From Streptomyces sp. SUK 48 (GTDB lineage: Bacteria > Actinomycetota > Actinomycetes > Streptomycetales > Streptomycetaceae): a DNA stretch of 64,000 bases. Numbering within the stretch: the stretch's first letter is position 1; each line of letters starts with the position of its first letter. A model generated the notes under the pieces. The model was given only the letters and a program-made list of their open reading frames with translations. It ran no database searches and was not told the origin of the DNA. The translations under genes and the position numbers were made by a program. The DNA lies in the NCBI RefSeq assembly GCF_009650765.1, contig NZ_CP045740.1, positions 3,262,001-3,326,000 on the forward strand. The letters are read 5' to 3'. Positions 1 to 8,798 of this stretch are shown piece by piece.

Positions 1-134
1 GCTGGGCCGACCGGCACGCCCCGGCCTCCCCGGCTGCCCTCGGCCCCCGTTGCCTCCAGGGCCTCCCCCCTGTTGTCCTCGGCCTCCCCGGCGACCTCGA
101 TTCCTCCTCGAACGCCGCGTGCCAGCATCCGCGC
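1..134. other. Left edge, no assignable gene
   Basis: This stretch upstream of the first methyltransferase is proline/alanine-rich when translated and has no recognisable domain. The methyltransferase frame stays open to the left edge, so the first gene could start further upstream. No good ribosome binding site precedes the ATG at 135. Confidence 0.4.
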
Positions 135-1160
135 ATGGCTGACACGAACGCGGAACTCACCCGCGAACGCCTCCTCGGGATGATGACCGGATTCAAGGCG
201 ACCTATCTGCTGCGGACCGCCCTCGAGCTGGGGATCTTCGACTGCTTCGCACACGGCCCCGCCGACGCGGGCCGGGTCGCCCACGCCGTCTCCGCCGACC
301 CGCGTGCCGTCCGGCTGCTGCTGGACGCGCTGTGCGGGGCGGGCCTGCTGGAGCCGGCCGGTGACGCGTTCCGGCTGGTGCCGGGTGCCGAGCGGCTGCT
401 GGTCACCTCCAGCAAGGAGTACTTCGGCGGCAACGTCAACGTCGCCGGCAGCCGCTGGGAGTGGGACATCATGCGCTCCCTCCCCGACGTCGTCCGCAAG
501 GGCGGTCCGGTCGCCGACGCCGAAGCGGAGCGGCCCGGGCTTCCGTTCTGGACCGACTTCGCCACCCATCTCACCGGCCTCACCCGGGCCGGTGCCGCAC
601 ACGTCGCCGATGTCCTGGAACCCTGGGCGGCCGGACGGGACGGACTGCGGGTACTGGACGTCGGCTGCGGGCACGGCCTGTTCGGGCTCACCCTCGCGGG
701 CCGTCGGCCGGCGGGGCACGTGTGGTGCCAGGACTGGCCCGAGGTGCTCGAAGTGGCCGCGCGGCACGCCCGGCGGCAGGGGCTCGGGGACCGGGCCTCC
801 TATCTGCCGGGCGACGCCTTCGAGGTGCCGCTCGACGGCCCGTACGACGTGATCGTGCTGGCCAACTTCCTGCTGATGTTCTCCTACGACCGGTGCGTCG
901 GCCTGCTGCGCCGTCTCACCCCGGCCCTGGCCCCCGGGGGGCGCGTGGTCATCGCCGGCTTCACCACCGGCGACGCCGACCCGCGCCAGGAGTACCACGC
1001 GCAGATGCTCGGCCTGCTGATGCTGGCGACCACCGAGGGCGGCGAAACGCACTCCGCTCACGCCTACGCGTCGATGCTCGCCGAGGCCGGCCTGACGTCC
1101 GTGCGGACGCACCCGCACGACCGCCTTCCCGTGCGGGTGGTCGAGGGCGAGCACCCCTGA
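135..1160 (+). CDS. SAM-dependent methyltransferase (small-molecule type, polyketide cluster)
   Basis: 341 residues. It is built like plant/actinomycete O-methyltransferases of the methyltransferase_2 family. An N-terminal winged-helix dimerisation and substrate domain (about residues 10-90) precedes a Rossmann SAM-binding domain with motif I VLDVGCGHGLFG near residue 175. The His-Asp-Trp motif that supplies the general base in O-methyltransferases of this family is not visible: the corresponding stretch reads ANFLLMFSYDRC. It may therefore methylate carbon or be a diverged O-methyltransferase. It lies 86 bp upstream of an aromatase/cyclase gene on the same strand, so a tailoring role on an aromatic polyketide is inferred. 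The ATG lacks a clear Shine-Dalgarno, and an upstream start off the window edge is possible. Confidence 0.8.
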   Translation: MADTNAELTRERLLGMMTGFKATYLLRTALELGIFDCFAHGPADAGRVAHAVSADPRAVRLLLDALCGAGLLEPAGDAFRLVPGAERLLVTSSKEYFGGNVNVAGSRWEWDIMRSLPDVVRKGGPVADAEAERPGLPFWTDFATHLTGLTRAGAAHVADVLEPWAAGRDGLRVLDVGCGHGLFGLTLAGRRPAGHVWCQDWPEVLEVAARHARRQGLGDRASYLPGDAFEVPLDGPYDVIVLANFLLMFSYDRCVGLLRRLTPALAPGGRVVIAGFTTGDADPRQEYHAQMLGLLMLATTEGGETHSAHAYASMLAEAGLTSVRTHPHDRLPVRVVEGEHP

Positions 1161-1246
1161 GCCGGGCACCGGTGGCCCTCCGTCCCGTTCCTGTTCACCG
1201 CAGACCGGATTCCCTCTCTTCCCCAGACCGAAAGGCACCCGCGCCC

Positions 1247-2173
1247 ATGTCCGCATCCGCGTCCACTCCCGCCACCCGGCCACCGGGCCGGCTCGCCCAC
1301 CGCATCACCGTCATGGCGCCCCCGGAGGTGGTGTACGACCTCGTCGCCGACAACGCGCACACCCCGCGGCTCTCCCCCACCGTCGTGCACATCGAGCGTC
1401 TGGAGGGCGACAGCCATCACGATGTGATCCAGCGGTGGGTCATCGACGGCGGCACGCCTCGCACCTGGCAGGTGGCGCGCACCCTCGACGCGGACGCCGG
1501 CCGGATCTCCTTCGACCAGCTCGCCGCCGCTCCTCCGGTGGCCTCCATGCACGGCGAGTGGTCGATCCGGGCCGGTGCCGACGGCGGTACGGACGTGGAA
1601 CTGAGCCATGCCTGGACCCTCACCGTCAACGACGCGGAGGCCGCGGAGCAGATGGTGCGGCGCATGGACACGGGGATCGGCAAGCAGCTGCGCGGGCTGA
1701 AACGGTTCGCGGAACAGCTGGACGCCCTCACGGAGCACGAGTTCACGCAGGAGACCTCGGTGTTCGTGCCGGCCTCGCCGCTCGAGGCCGTCGACGCCCT
1801 GTGGGGCCCGGCCCACCGGCCCGGGAGACTGTCCGGTTCCGCGTCGGCGACCGTGGTGGCCGAGGCCGAGCGCTGCCGGTCCGTCGACCTGCGCACGGCG
1901 CCGGGCGGGCCCGCGCTGCGACGCTGCTATGTGCGCCCCGTGGACACCGTGATCGTGTGGAAGCAGACCGAGGGGCTGCCCGCGTACTGCCGTTCGGTAC
2001 GCGGTGAGGTCCGCGCGCGGCCCGCGGCGGGCGGCAGCACGGTGAGCGTGCGCCGGACCGACAGCCTCGTGCCCGACGCGCTCGCCGGCCTGCCGGCCGC
2101 GGCCGTCGCCGAACGGCTCGCCGAGGTGCGTACCGGTGCGGGGGTGGACCCCTTCGCCGGCTCGCACGGCTGA
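1247..2173 (+). CDS. Di-domain aromatase/cyclase, type II polyketide
   Basis: 308 residues, the usual length for two fused SRPBCC/START-like domains (ActVII/Gris-ORF4 class). The first domain begins near residue 15 with AHRITVMAPPEVVYDLVAD, the typical opening of a polyketide cyclase/dehydrase. The second begins near residue 160 with EHEFTQETSVFVPASP. In known systems these enzymes close and aromatise the first ring of an ACP-bound poly-beta-ketone. This gene is the clearest evidence that the left region belongs to a type II polyketide pathway. The frame is open further upstream, but the ATG at 1247 matches the family N terminus. Upstream residues are the shadow of the methyltransferase gene. 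Confidence 0.88.
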   Translation: MSASASTPATRPPGRLAHRITVMAPPEVVYDLVADNAHTPRLSPTVVHIERLEGDSHHDVIQRWVIDGGTPRTWQVARTLDADAGRISFDQLAAAPPVASMHGEWSIRAGADGGTDVELSHAWTLTVNDAEAAEQMVRRMDTGIGKQLRGLKRFAEQLDALTEHEFTQETSVFVPASPLEAVDALWGPAHRPGRLSGSASATVVAEAERCRSVDLRTAPGGPALRRCYVRPVDTVIVWKQTEGLPAYCRSVRGEVRARPAAGGSTVSVRRTDSLVPDALAGLPAAAVAERLAEVRTGAGVDPFAGSHG

Positions 2174-2203
2174 GCGGGCCGTGCGGCGACGGACACGGGA
2201 AAC

Positions 2204-2239
2204 GAGGGGGCGGGCACCCGGTGCGGTGCCCGCCCCCTC
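2204..2239. terminator. Bidirectional terminator hairpin
   Basis: Perfect 14-bp inverted repeat (GAGGGGGCGGGCAC and its complement) with an 8-nt loop. It lies between the convergent aromatase/cyclase and methyltransferase genes. Confidence 0.85.
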
Positions 2240-2251
2240 CCGCGCGTCCGG

Positions 2252-3259
2252 TCAGGACGTGGCCACGAACTCCAGCAGGCTGTGCGGTTCTTCGACGGGG
2301 GCCACCGACTTCACCGTCAGTCCCACGGCCGTGCCCATGGCCTCCAGGTCCGCCGCGGTGCGGGCCCGGCCGCCCGTGGTGACCAGCATCAGCAGGTCCA
2401 TGTCGGTCGTCGAACTGCGCGCGGACGCCGGGTCGACGAGCGACTCGAGGACCAGCACCCGGCCCGTGGCACCGGCCGCCTCGGCGCACCGGCCGAGGAT
2501 CCGGGCCGCCCGGTCGTCGTCCCAGTCGTGCAGCACACCGGAGAGCAGATAGACGTCGGCCCCCGGGGGCAGTTCGTCGAAGAAGCTCTGGGCGACGGTT
2601 CCCGCCCGCTCGCCGAGGCCGGCCGCGGCGAACCGCTCGTCCGCCGACGCCGCGGGCCCGGGCCGGTCCACGACCGTGCCGCGCAGGTGCGGGTGCGCCG
2701 TGAGCAGTGCGGCGAGCAGCGTCCCGTTGCCGCCGCCGACGTCCACCACCCGCCCGGCCGAGGACCAGTCGAACGTCCCGGCCAGGCCGGGCGCCTTGGC
2801 CGCGGCACCCGCCGCCATCTGCTCGTCGAAGGTCCGCGACAGCTCGGGGTCCTGGTCGAGCGCCTCCCAGGTGTCGTTCGGGCGCGCCGCCGGGGGCCTG
2901 CCGGTGCGCACCGACTCCAGGAGGTCGGTGAGAGCCAGGTCCACGCGGCCGATGGCGCTCTCCAGGTCGAGCCAACTGCGCGCGTCACCCGAGCCCTGGG
3001 TGCACAGTTCCTTGCCGATGTCGGTGAGAGCGTAGGTGTCGGGCGAGGTCTCGGCGAAGACGCCGACGGCGACGAGGTGACGCATGACGCGGCGCAGTGC
3101 CGAGACGTCCGCGCCGGTCCGCTCCGCGAGCGCGGCCAGGCCGTCGGTGCCGTCGGCGATGCGGTCGGCGATGCGGAGAGTGGCGGCCACCCTGATCGTC
3201 ATCGGTGTCGTCAGGTCGGCCATGTCCTGCAGCCGGGATGCCCAAGGGGCGTCGGTCAT
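2252..3259 (-). CDS. O-methyltransferase (methyltransferase_2 family)
   Basis: 335 residues. The N-terminal dimerisation/winged-helix domain is followed by a SAM domain with motif VVDVGGGNGTLLAALL and the family catalytic segment VLHDWDDDRA, whose His is the expected general base. This fits genuine O-methylation of a phenolic hydroxyl on the polyketide. The start at 3259 has a strong ribosome binding site (GGAGGGAAAG). It follows the FAD monooxygenase gene by 71 bp on the same strand, so the pair is probably co-transcribed and hydroxylation followed by O-methylation is a reasonable inference. Upstream in-frame sequence overlaps the monooxygenase 3' end and is not part of this protein. Confidence 0.88.
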   Translation of the reverse strand: MTDAPWASRLQDMADLTTPMTIRVAATLRIADRIADGTDGLAALAERTGADVSALRRVMRHLVAVGVFAETSPDTYALTDIGKELCTQGSGDARSWLDLESAIGRVDLALTDLLESVRTGRPPAARPNDTWEALDQDPELSRTFDEQMAAGAAAKAPGLAGTFDWSSAGRVVDVGGGNGTLLAALLTAHPHLRGTVVDRPGPAASADERFAAAGLGERAGTVAQSFFDELPPGADVYLLSGVLHDWDDDRAARILGRCAEAAGATGRVLVLESLVDPASARSSTTDMDLLMLVTTGGRARTAADLEAMGTAVGLTVKSVAPVEEPHSLLEFVATS

Positions 3260-3330
3260 CGGTACTTTCCCTCCGGATCTGGGTTTACGGGGCTTCGGGG
3301 CTTCGAGGGCTTCGAGGCACGGTCGTACGG

Positions 3331-4830
3331 TCATGCGCCCGTCAGGCGTGCCAGTGCCGCGTGCAGCTCGGACCGGACCCGCTCGGCGGGCAGACCGGTG
3401 TCGGCGGCCCAGGCGACATAGCCGTCCGGGCGGATCAACAGCTGTGTGAGACCGGCGAGTTGGGGGCTGGTCGCCCGCACCACGTCGAGGCGGGCGGAGG
3501 CGGACACGGTCGCGGTGTCGCCTTCGTCCAGCCGTAGCAGCACCGGCCTGCCCCCGTGCAGGAGCTCGGCCAGCCTGTACTGCTTGTCCCCGAGCGTCAG
3601 CACGGCCTCGGGCGCCCATCCGCCGGCCAGGGGGTGCGGGTCCGCCGTGCCGGTGTCGTAGCGGATGTCCGCGGCGGAGATCTTCTCCGCGAGGTACCGG
3701 TTCACCTCGCCGAAGCCGATCAGGTCGCTGAACATGGCGCGCAGGGCGTCCACGCGCGGCGCCGGGTCGAGCAGGGCCAGCTGGGCGCGGGTGTGGTTCA
3801 GTACGGCGTCGGCGACCGGCCGGCGTTCGCTCTCGAAGGTGTCGAGCAGGGCGTCCGAGGCACGGCCCGTGACGTGCGCGGCGAGTTTCCAGCCCAGGTT
3901 GACCGCGTCCTGCAACCCGATGTTCAGCCCCTGGCCGCCGACCGGGTAGTGGATGTGCGCGGCGTCGCCGGCGAGCAGGACCCGGCCCGCGCGGTAGACG
4001 TCGGCCAGCAGGGCGGCATCTCCGTAGCGAGCACCCGCCTCGAGCCCCGCCATGGGGATGTCCCGGCCGTGGATGCGCGCCACGGTCCGGGCGAGCTCGT
4101 CCAGGGTGACAGGAGCCGTACGGTCGGCGGGCGGCCCGGTGAATTCGATGGCCACCACCCGGCTGCGCCCCTGCCCCGGGTGCACGGCGATCACCGTGCA
4201 GCCGCGCGCGGTGCGGTGCCAGCCGGCCGGAGCGTTCGCGGGATCGCCCAGGAACACCTCTCCGGCCGTCGTCGAGGCGATCGCGTCCGTTCCGAAGAAG
4301 CCGATGCCCGCGCCGCGGCGTACGGCACTGCGAGCGCCGTCGCAGCCGACGACGAAGGCCGCGCTCACCCGGGAGCCGTCGGCCGTGCGCACCACGACGC
4401 CCTCGGTGTCCTGCTCGACCCCGACGACCTCGGCGCCGCGACGGACCTCCACCCCGAGTTCGGCCGCCCGCTCGCCGAGAATCCGCGCGGTCACCGCCTG
4501 CGGCACGAAGACGGCGCCCGGCAGCCCGCCACCGGGCACCGGGAAGTCCAGGCCGGTGATGCCCGCGAAGTGTCCCTTGGGCAGCGCCCGTCTGTCCTGG
4601 CTGCGGCCCGCGCCCCCGTTCATCTCCCGTTCGGCCGCCGTGAACCGGTCGAGCAGTCCGCGGCGGTCCAGCGTGGGAATCGTCCGGCCGTGCAGCACCT
4701 GGGCCCGTGAGTCGCCGGCCGGCTCCGTGCCCCGTTCGAGCACGGTGACCTGTGCCCCGCCCAACGCCAGCTCAGCCGCGGTCATCAGGCCCACGGGCCC
4801 CGCGCCCACCACCACCACGTCCGTACCCAT
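3331..4830 (-). CDS. FAD-dependent aromatic monooxygenase (PheA/TfdB family)
   Basis: 499 residues. The N-terminal dinucleotide fold opens with VVVVGAGPVGLMTAAELA. The middle DG motif (GCDGARSAVRR) and the C-terminal GD motif (LLAGDAAHIHYPVGGQGLN) are intact. These define class A flavoprotein hydroxylases that act on polyketide rings (RdmE/OxyS-like). The C-terminal thioredoxin-like extension is present. The start at 4830 is chosen for its AAAGGAG ribosome binding site and because the Rossmann strand begins at once. The reaction is probably NAD(P)H-dependent hydroxylation or Baeyer-Villiger oxidation of the aromatic intermediate. The substrate cannot be told from sequence. Confidence 0.9.
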   Translation of the reverse strand: MGTDVVVVGAGPVGLMTAAELALGGAQVTVLERGTEPAGDSRAQVLHGRTIPTLDRRGLLDRFTAAEREMNGGAGRSQDRRALPKGHFAGITGLDFPVPGGGLPGAVFVPQAVTARILGERAAELGVEVRRGAEVVGVEQDTEGVVVRTADGSRVSAAFVVGCDGARSAVRRGAGIGFFGTDAIASTTAGEVFLGDPANAPAGWHRTARGCTVIAVHPGQGRSRVVAIEFTGPPADRTAPVTLDELARTVARIHGRDIPMAGLEAGARYGDAALLADVYRAGRVLLAGDAAHIHYPVGGQGLNIGLQDAVNLGWKLAAHVTGRASDALLDTFESERRPVADAVLNHTRAQLALLDPAPRVDALRAMFSDLIGFGEVNRYLAEKISAADIRYDTGTADPHPLAGGWAPEAVLTLGDKQYRLAELLHGGRPVLLRLDEGDTATVSASARLDVVRATSPQLAGLTQLLIRPDGYVAWAADTGLPAERVRSELHAALARLTGA

Positions 4831-5012
4831 GGGTCTCCTTTCCCGTGACGGCCGGGGCCGTCGGCCGCTCTCCGACACCGGCAGCGTGCCGGTGCGACGT
4901 CAACGGTGGCTGGAGAGCGCCTCGAACGGCCTCGGGCGCCGCGCTCGCTCCGTGCTCAACCGGCGCCTGCCAGGGTCGGCCGCGGCGTACACCGGAGTGG
5001 AAGGAACAGCCC

Positions 5013-5987
5013 ATGGGTCTGCGAACAGGTGTGTCCCTGCCGATCGCCGGGGACGACCTCCCCGAGGTCACGGCGACGGCCCGGCACGCGGAGGCGGCCG
5101 GCTTCGACTCCGTGTGGGTCGGTGACCATCTCGCCGACGGGCGGCCGCTGCTGGAGAGCACACTCGCGCTCGCGGCGGCCGCCGCCGTCACCACGCGCGT
5201 GCGTGTCGGTCTCGGCGTACTGCAATTGGCGCTGCGCCAACCGGTGTGGGCCGCGAAGCAGATCGCCACCCTGCAACACCTCTCCGGGGGCCGGCTGATC
5301 CTCGGGGTGGGCACGGGCGGCAGCGTGCCCGCGGAGTGGCGGGCGGCGGGCGTCCCGCTCGAGGGGCGCGGCCGGCGCACCGACCGCGTCCTGGCCGCGC
5401 TGCCCGGACTGCTGGCCGGGGAACCGACCGCGCTCGACGGTCTGCTGGCAGAGGAACCGCACGCACCGGCGCCGCGGCCCGAGCAGGTCACGCTGGCCCC
5501 CGCCGTCCCCCGGCCGCCGCTCTGGATCGGCGGCGGCACCGAGCGGGCGCTGCTCCGGGCCGCCGAGTACGGTGATGCCTGGCTGGCCGCTGCCACCCCG
5601 CCCCGCGAACTCGCCGCGGCGGGTGCGCGGTTGGGGGAACTGGCCGCACGGTACGGGAGGCCGGCGCCCCGGGTGGCGGCGCTGGTCATCGCCGCCGGGG
5701 TGCGGGAGCACGGCACGCGTGCCGCCGAGCGGCTGGCCGGGTTCCTGTCCGGGCGGCTCGGCCTCGATCCCGACCGTGCCGCCCGGGCCGCGGTGGCGGG
5801 TGGCCCGAAGGAGATCGCGGAGCGGCTCGACGCCTATCGGGCCGCCGGCGTGCACCATCTGGTGCTGGCCCCCTTCGGGGCGGACTGGCGGGGACAGTTC
5901 GACGTCTTCGCCGAGGCCCGGCAGCTGCTGGGCGGCGACCGCGAGGCGGTCCGGACGGGGACGGGGTCCGATGCGACGGTCCGGTGA
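5013..5987 (+). CDS. LLM-class oxidoreductase, probably F420-dependent
   Basis: 324 residues with the luciferase-like (beta/alpha)8 pattern: N-terminal RTGVSLPIAGD, the segment GFDSVWVGDHL, the helix LSGGRLILGVGTGGS, and the later PPLWIGGGTERALLRAAEYGDAWL. Actinomycete members of this group usually use F420 rather than FMN. An AAGGA ribosome binding site lies before the ATG. It is the first of four same-strand genes (LLM, SDR, carrier protein, halogenase) and overlaps the next gene by 17 bp. A reductive or oxygenative tailoring step is inferred. The tail after about residue 295 is poorly conserved. Confidence 0.82.
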   Translation: MGLRTGVSLPIAGDDLPEVTATARHAEAAGFDSVWVGDHLADGRPLLESTLALAAAAAVTTRVRVGLGVLQLALRQPVWAAKQIATLQHLSGGRLILGVGTGGSVPAEWRAAGVPLEGRGRRTDRVLAALPGLLAGEPTALDGLLAEEPHAPAPRPEQVTLAPAVPRPPLWIGGGTERALLRAAEYGDAWLAAATPPRELAAAGARLGELAARYGRPAPRVAALVIAAGVREHGTRAAERLAGFLSGRLGLDPDRAARAAVAGGPKEIAERLDAYRAAGVHHLVLAPFGADWRGQFDVFAEARQLLGGDREAVRTGTGSDATVR

Positions 5988-6954
5988 GCCGGTGCGCGCG
6001 GGCGACGGCGCGGCCCGTGCGCTGGTCCTCGGCGGGACCGGGTTCGTCGGCCGGCAGGTGTGCGCCCGGCTCGCGGCGCTCGGCCATGACGTGCTCGCCG
6101 TGGGCCGCACCCGGCCGCCGTGGACGGGTCAGGCAGCGCGGTTCACCGCCCTGGATCTCGCGGCGGCCGGCACCGAGGCCCTGGTCGCGCTGCTGCGGGC
6201 CCACCGGCCGACGGTCGTGGTGAACGCGGCGGGCGGTGTGTGGAACGTCGACGCGGAGCAGATGACCCGGTCGAACGTCACGCTCGTCGAGCGGCTGATC
6301 GCCGCACTCGACGCGTGGGAGGGGCGGCCCCGGCTCATCCACCTGGGCTCCGCCCACGAGTACGGGCCGGTGCCGTACGGCTCGCTCGTCGACGAGGCCA
6401 CTCTGCCGCGACCGCAGACCAATTACGGACGGACGAAGCTGCGCGGCACGACGTGTGTACTGGAGGCCGCGCGCGCCGGCGTGGTCGACGGCATCGTGCT
6501 GCGGGTCTCCAACGTGATCGGTCCGAACGCGCCGGCGACCAGCCTGCCGGGGGTGACCGTGGCCCGGCTGCGGGCCGCCGCCGCACAGGGCCGGACGGCG
6601 GTGCTGCGCACGGGACCGGCCCGGGTCTTCCGGGATTTCGTGGACGTGTGTGACGTGGCGGACGGGGTGGCCGCGGCCGCGGGGCGTGGCGGTCTCGGCG
6701 TGATCAACCTGGGCGGCGGCACGGCCGTCGACGTCCGCGGTCTGATGGAACAGCTCGCCCGGATCAGCGGTGCGGCCGCCCGGGTCGTGGTGGAGGACCA
6801 TCCGGACGGGCGGATCGTACGGGCCAGCGGCGACTGGCAGTTGCTGGACATCTCGGCGGCCGCCCAGCGCCTCGGCTGGGCGCCCCGCCGGGGGCTGACG
6901 GACTCCCTGCGGTCCCTGTGGGAGTCGACGCAGTCGCAGGTCCGCACCCCCTGA
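5971..6954 (+). CDS. NAD(P)-dependent epimerase/dehydratase (extended SDR)
   Basis: 327 residues. Cofactor motif LVLGGTGFVGRQV starts near residue 16 and the active-site pair is Tyr-Gly-Arg-Thr-Lys (NYGRTK). The HLGSAHEYG segment supplies the catalytic Ser region. This matches NDP-sugar 4-epimerases and 4-ketoreductases, or 3-beta-HSD-like reductases. The start overlaps the LLM gene stop by 17 bp, which implies translational coupling. No other deoxysugar genes or glycosyltransferase are visible in the window, so sugar versus polyketide ketone as substrate is open. Confidence 0.82.
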   Translation: MRRSGEPVRAGDGAARALVLGGTGFVGRQVCARLAALGHDVLAVGRTRPPWTGQAARFTALDLAAAGTEALVALLRAHRPTVVVNAAGGVWNVDAEQMTRSNVTLVERLIAALDAWEGRPRLIHLGSAHEYGPVPYGSLVDEATLPRPQTNYGRTKLRGTTCVLEAARAGVVDGIVLRVSNVIGPNAPATSLPGVTVARLRAAAAQGRTAVLRTGPARVFRDFVDVCDVADGVAAAAGRGGLGVINLGGGTAVDVRGLMEQLARISGAAARVVVEDHPDGRIVRASGDWQLLDISAAAQRLGWAPRRGLTDSLRSLWESTQSQVRTP

Positions 6955-7079
6955 CAGGGAGGATCGGTCATGGCGGCGCCGGGTGGATTCCCGGGCCCCG
7001 CGCCACCTCGAGCGATTCTCCAGACCTGCCCGCCATGCTCGGCCTTCGTTGGCGCGACGACGACGGAGACGGACCGCAC

Positions 7080-7367
7080 ATGACAGTGGACAACGACCGC
7101 GAATCCGTGCTGCGCAGGCTCATCGCCTTTGTCGGCACCGAACTGATCCCCGACCGGGGCATCGCCGTGGAGCCGGCCACGCCGCTGGTGGCGTCGGGGC
7201 TCCTGAAATCGCTCGAGACGGCACGGCTGCTCGCCTTCCTGCACAGCGAGTTCGGGGTACGGGTGCCCCCCACGGAGATGTCCCGGCGCAACTTCGAGAA
7301 CCTCGAGCGCGTGACGGACCTGGTCGTCTCGCTCCGCGCCGCCGCCTCTCGGTCGCCCCTCGGCTGA
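7080..7367 (+). CDS. Stand-alone acyl/peptidyl carrier protein
   Basis: 95 residues, the size of a free carrier protein. The phosphopantetheine site is most likely Ser44 in VASGLLKSLETARL, where a classic type II ACP would show a DSL motif. The following helices (FLHSEFGVRVP and FENLERVTDLVVSL) fit the carrier fold. This divergent type resembles carriers that hold an amino-acid or short acyl group for tailoring. It is followed after only 30 bp by a halogenase gene, which suggests the carrier presents the substrate to be halogenated. A GGAG ribosome binding site lies about 12 nt upstream of the ATG. Confidence 0.8.
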   Translation: MTVDNDRESVLRRLIAFVGTELIPDRGIAVEPATPLVASGLLKSLETARLLAFLHSEFGVRVPPTEMSRRNFENLERVTDLVVSLRAAASRSPLG

Positions 7368-7397
7368 CCACGGCCTTCGACCTGATGGGAGTGAGAC

Positions 7398-8753
7398 GTG
7401 CCTGAGACCTATGACTACGACGTGGGCGTCATCGGGGGAGGCCCGGCCGGCTCGACCATGGCGTCGTATCTCGCGGCGGCGGGCCTGCGGGTAGCGGTGT
7501 TCGAAGGCCAGGTCTTCCCGCGTGAACACGTGGGCGAGTCACTCGTCCCGGCGGTCATGCCGGTGCTGCGGGAGATCGGCGTCCTGGACAAGATCGACGC
7601 CGCCGGCTTCCCGCGCAAGTACGGTGCCGCGTGGACGGCGGCCGACCACCGGGCCGGTGTCCCCACCGGTTTCCAGGCGAACTCGCACGGCTGGGGGGTC
7701 GCCGAGATCGCGTACCAGGAGCGTGCACAGCGCGGTGTGGACCGGGAGTACACCTTCCACGTGGACCGCGGGAAGTTCGACCAGATCCTGCTCGAGCACG
7801 CGGAGGAACAGGGCGCGAAGATCTTCCAGGGCGTCCGGGTCAACCGGGTCGACTTCTCGGATCCGAGTCGTCCCCGGCTGCTGGCGAAGATCGGCGGCCG
7901 GCAGGTGGCGGTGCCGGTGCGCATGGTCGTGGACGCGAGCGGGCGCCAGACCCTGGTGGGCAGCCAGCTGAAGGTGAAGGTGCCGGACCCCGTCTTCGAC
8001 CAGTACGCGGTGCACACCTGGTTCGAGGGCCTCGACCGGGCCTCGGTGGCCCGCAGACCGCAGGACGCCGACTACATCCATGTGCACTTCCTGCCGCAGG
8101 AGAACACCTGGGTGTGGCAGATCCCGATCACGGACACCATCACCTCGGTCGGGGTCGTCACGCAGAAGACACGCTTCAAGGCGGCCAAGGACGATCTGGA
8201 GTCGTTCTTCTGGGACTCGGTGGCGACCCGGCCGGAGCTCCTCGGGGCGCTGAAGAACGCGACGCGGCTGCGCCCCTTCAAAACCGAGGGCGACTACAGC
8301 TACGGCATGTGGAAGATCGCCGGAGACGCCCTGGTGCTGATCGGCGACGCGGCCCGCTTCGTCGACCCGATCTTCTCCAGCGGGGTGAGCGTCGCCATGA
8401 ACAGCGCCCGCCTGGCCGCGAAGGACATCATCGCCGCGGCCGCGGCGGACGACTTCAGCGCCGGGCGGTTCGACACCTATGTGAGCACCCTGCGCCAGGG
8501 CGTGAGCATCTGGTACGACTTCATATCGATGTACTACCGGCTGAACGTCCTCTTCACGGCCTTCATCGACGACCCGCGCTACCGCATCGACATCATCCGG
8601 ATGCTGCAGGGCGACGTCTACGACGGTGATGTGCCGCCCGCCCTGATCGCCATGAAGGAACTGGTCGCCGCCGTCGAGGCCGACCCCACCCACCTCTGGC
8701 ACGACAAGCTGGGCGACCTCAAGGCATCGTCCTCGGCACTGGCTCTCTTCTGA
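7398..8753 (+). CDS. Flavin-dependent halogenase
   Basis: 451 residues, begins with GTG behind a GGGAG ribosome binding site. The FAD site GGGPAGSTMA is near residue 13, followed by HVGESLVP. The halogenase-specific Lys is likely Lys74 (GFPRKYGAAW). The diagnostic WxWxIP motif is present as WVWQIP at residues 238-243. The late segment GDAARFVDPIFSSGV is typical of the family. Length and motifs are closer to carrier-protein-dependent halogenases such as PltA than to tryptophan halogenases. It would form an HOCl-derived chloramine on the Lys using FADH2 from a separate reductase, which is not present here. The neighbouring carrier protein supports a tethered substrate, but a free phenolic polyketide is also possible. 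Confidence 0.88.
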   Translation: MPETYDYDVGVIGGGPAGSTMASYLAAAGLRVAVFEGQVFPREHVGESLVPAVMPVLREIGVLDKIDAAGFPRKYGAAWTAADHRAGVPTGFQANSHGWGVAEIAYQERAQRGVDREYTFHVDRGKFDQILLEHAEEQGAKIFQGVRVNRVDFSDPSRPRLLAKIGGRQVAVPVRMVVDASGRQTLVGSQLKVKVPDPVFDQYAVHTWFEGLDRASVARRPQDADYIHVHFLPQENTWVWQIPITDTITSVGVVTQKTRFKAAKDDLESFFWDSVATRPELLGALKNATRLRPFKTEGDYSYGMWKIAGDALVLIGDAARFVDPIFSSGVSVAMNSARLAAKDIIAAAAADDFSAGRFDTYVSTLRQGVSIWYDFISMYYRLNVLFTAFIDDPRYRIDIIRMLQGDVYDGDVPPALIAMKELVAAVEADPTHLWHDKLGDLKASSSALALF

Positions 8754-8766
8754 CCTCACGCCGCGG

Positions 8767-8798
8767 TGGCGGACGGCCCACGACCGGGCCGTCCGCCA
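8767..8798. terminator. Terminator after the halogenase operon
   Basis: Perfect 13-bp inverted repeat (TGGCGGACGGCCC) with a 6-nt loop, starting 13 bp after the halogenase stop. It closes the cluster operon. Confidence 0.88.
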
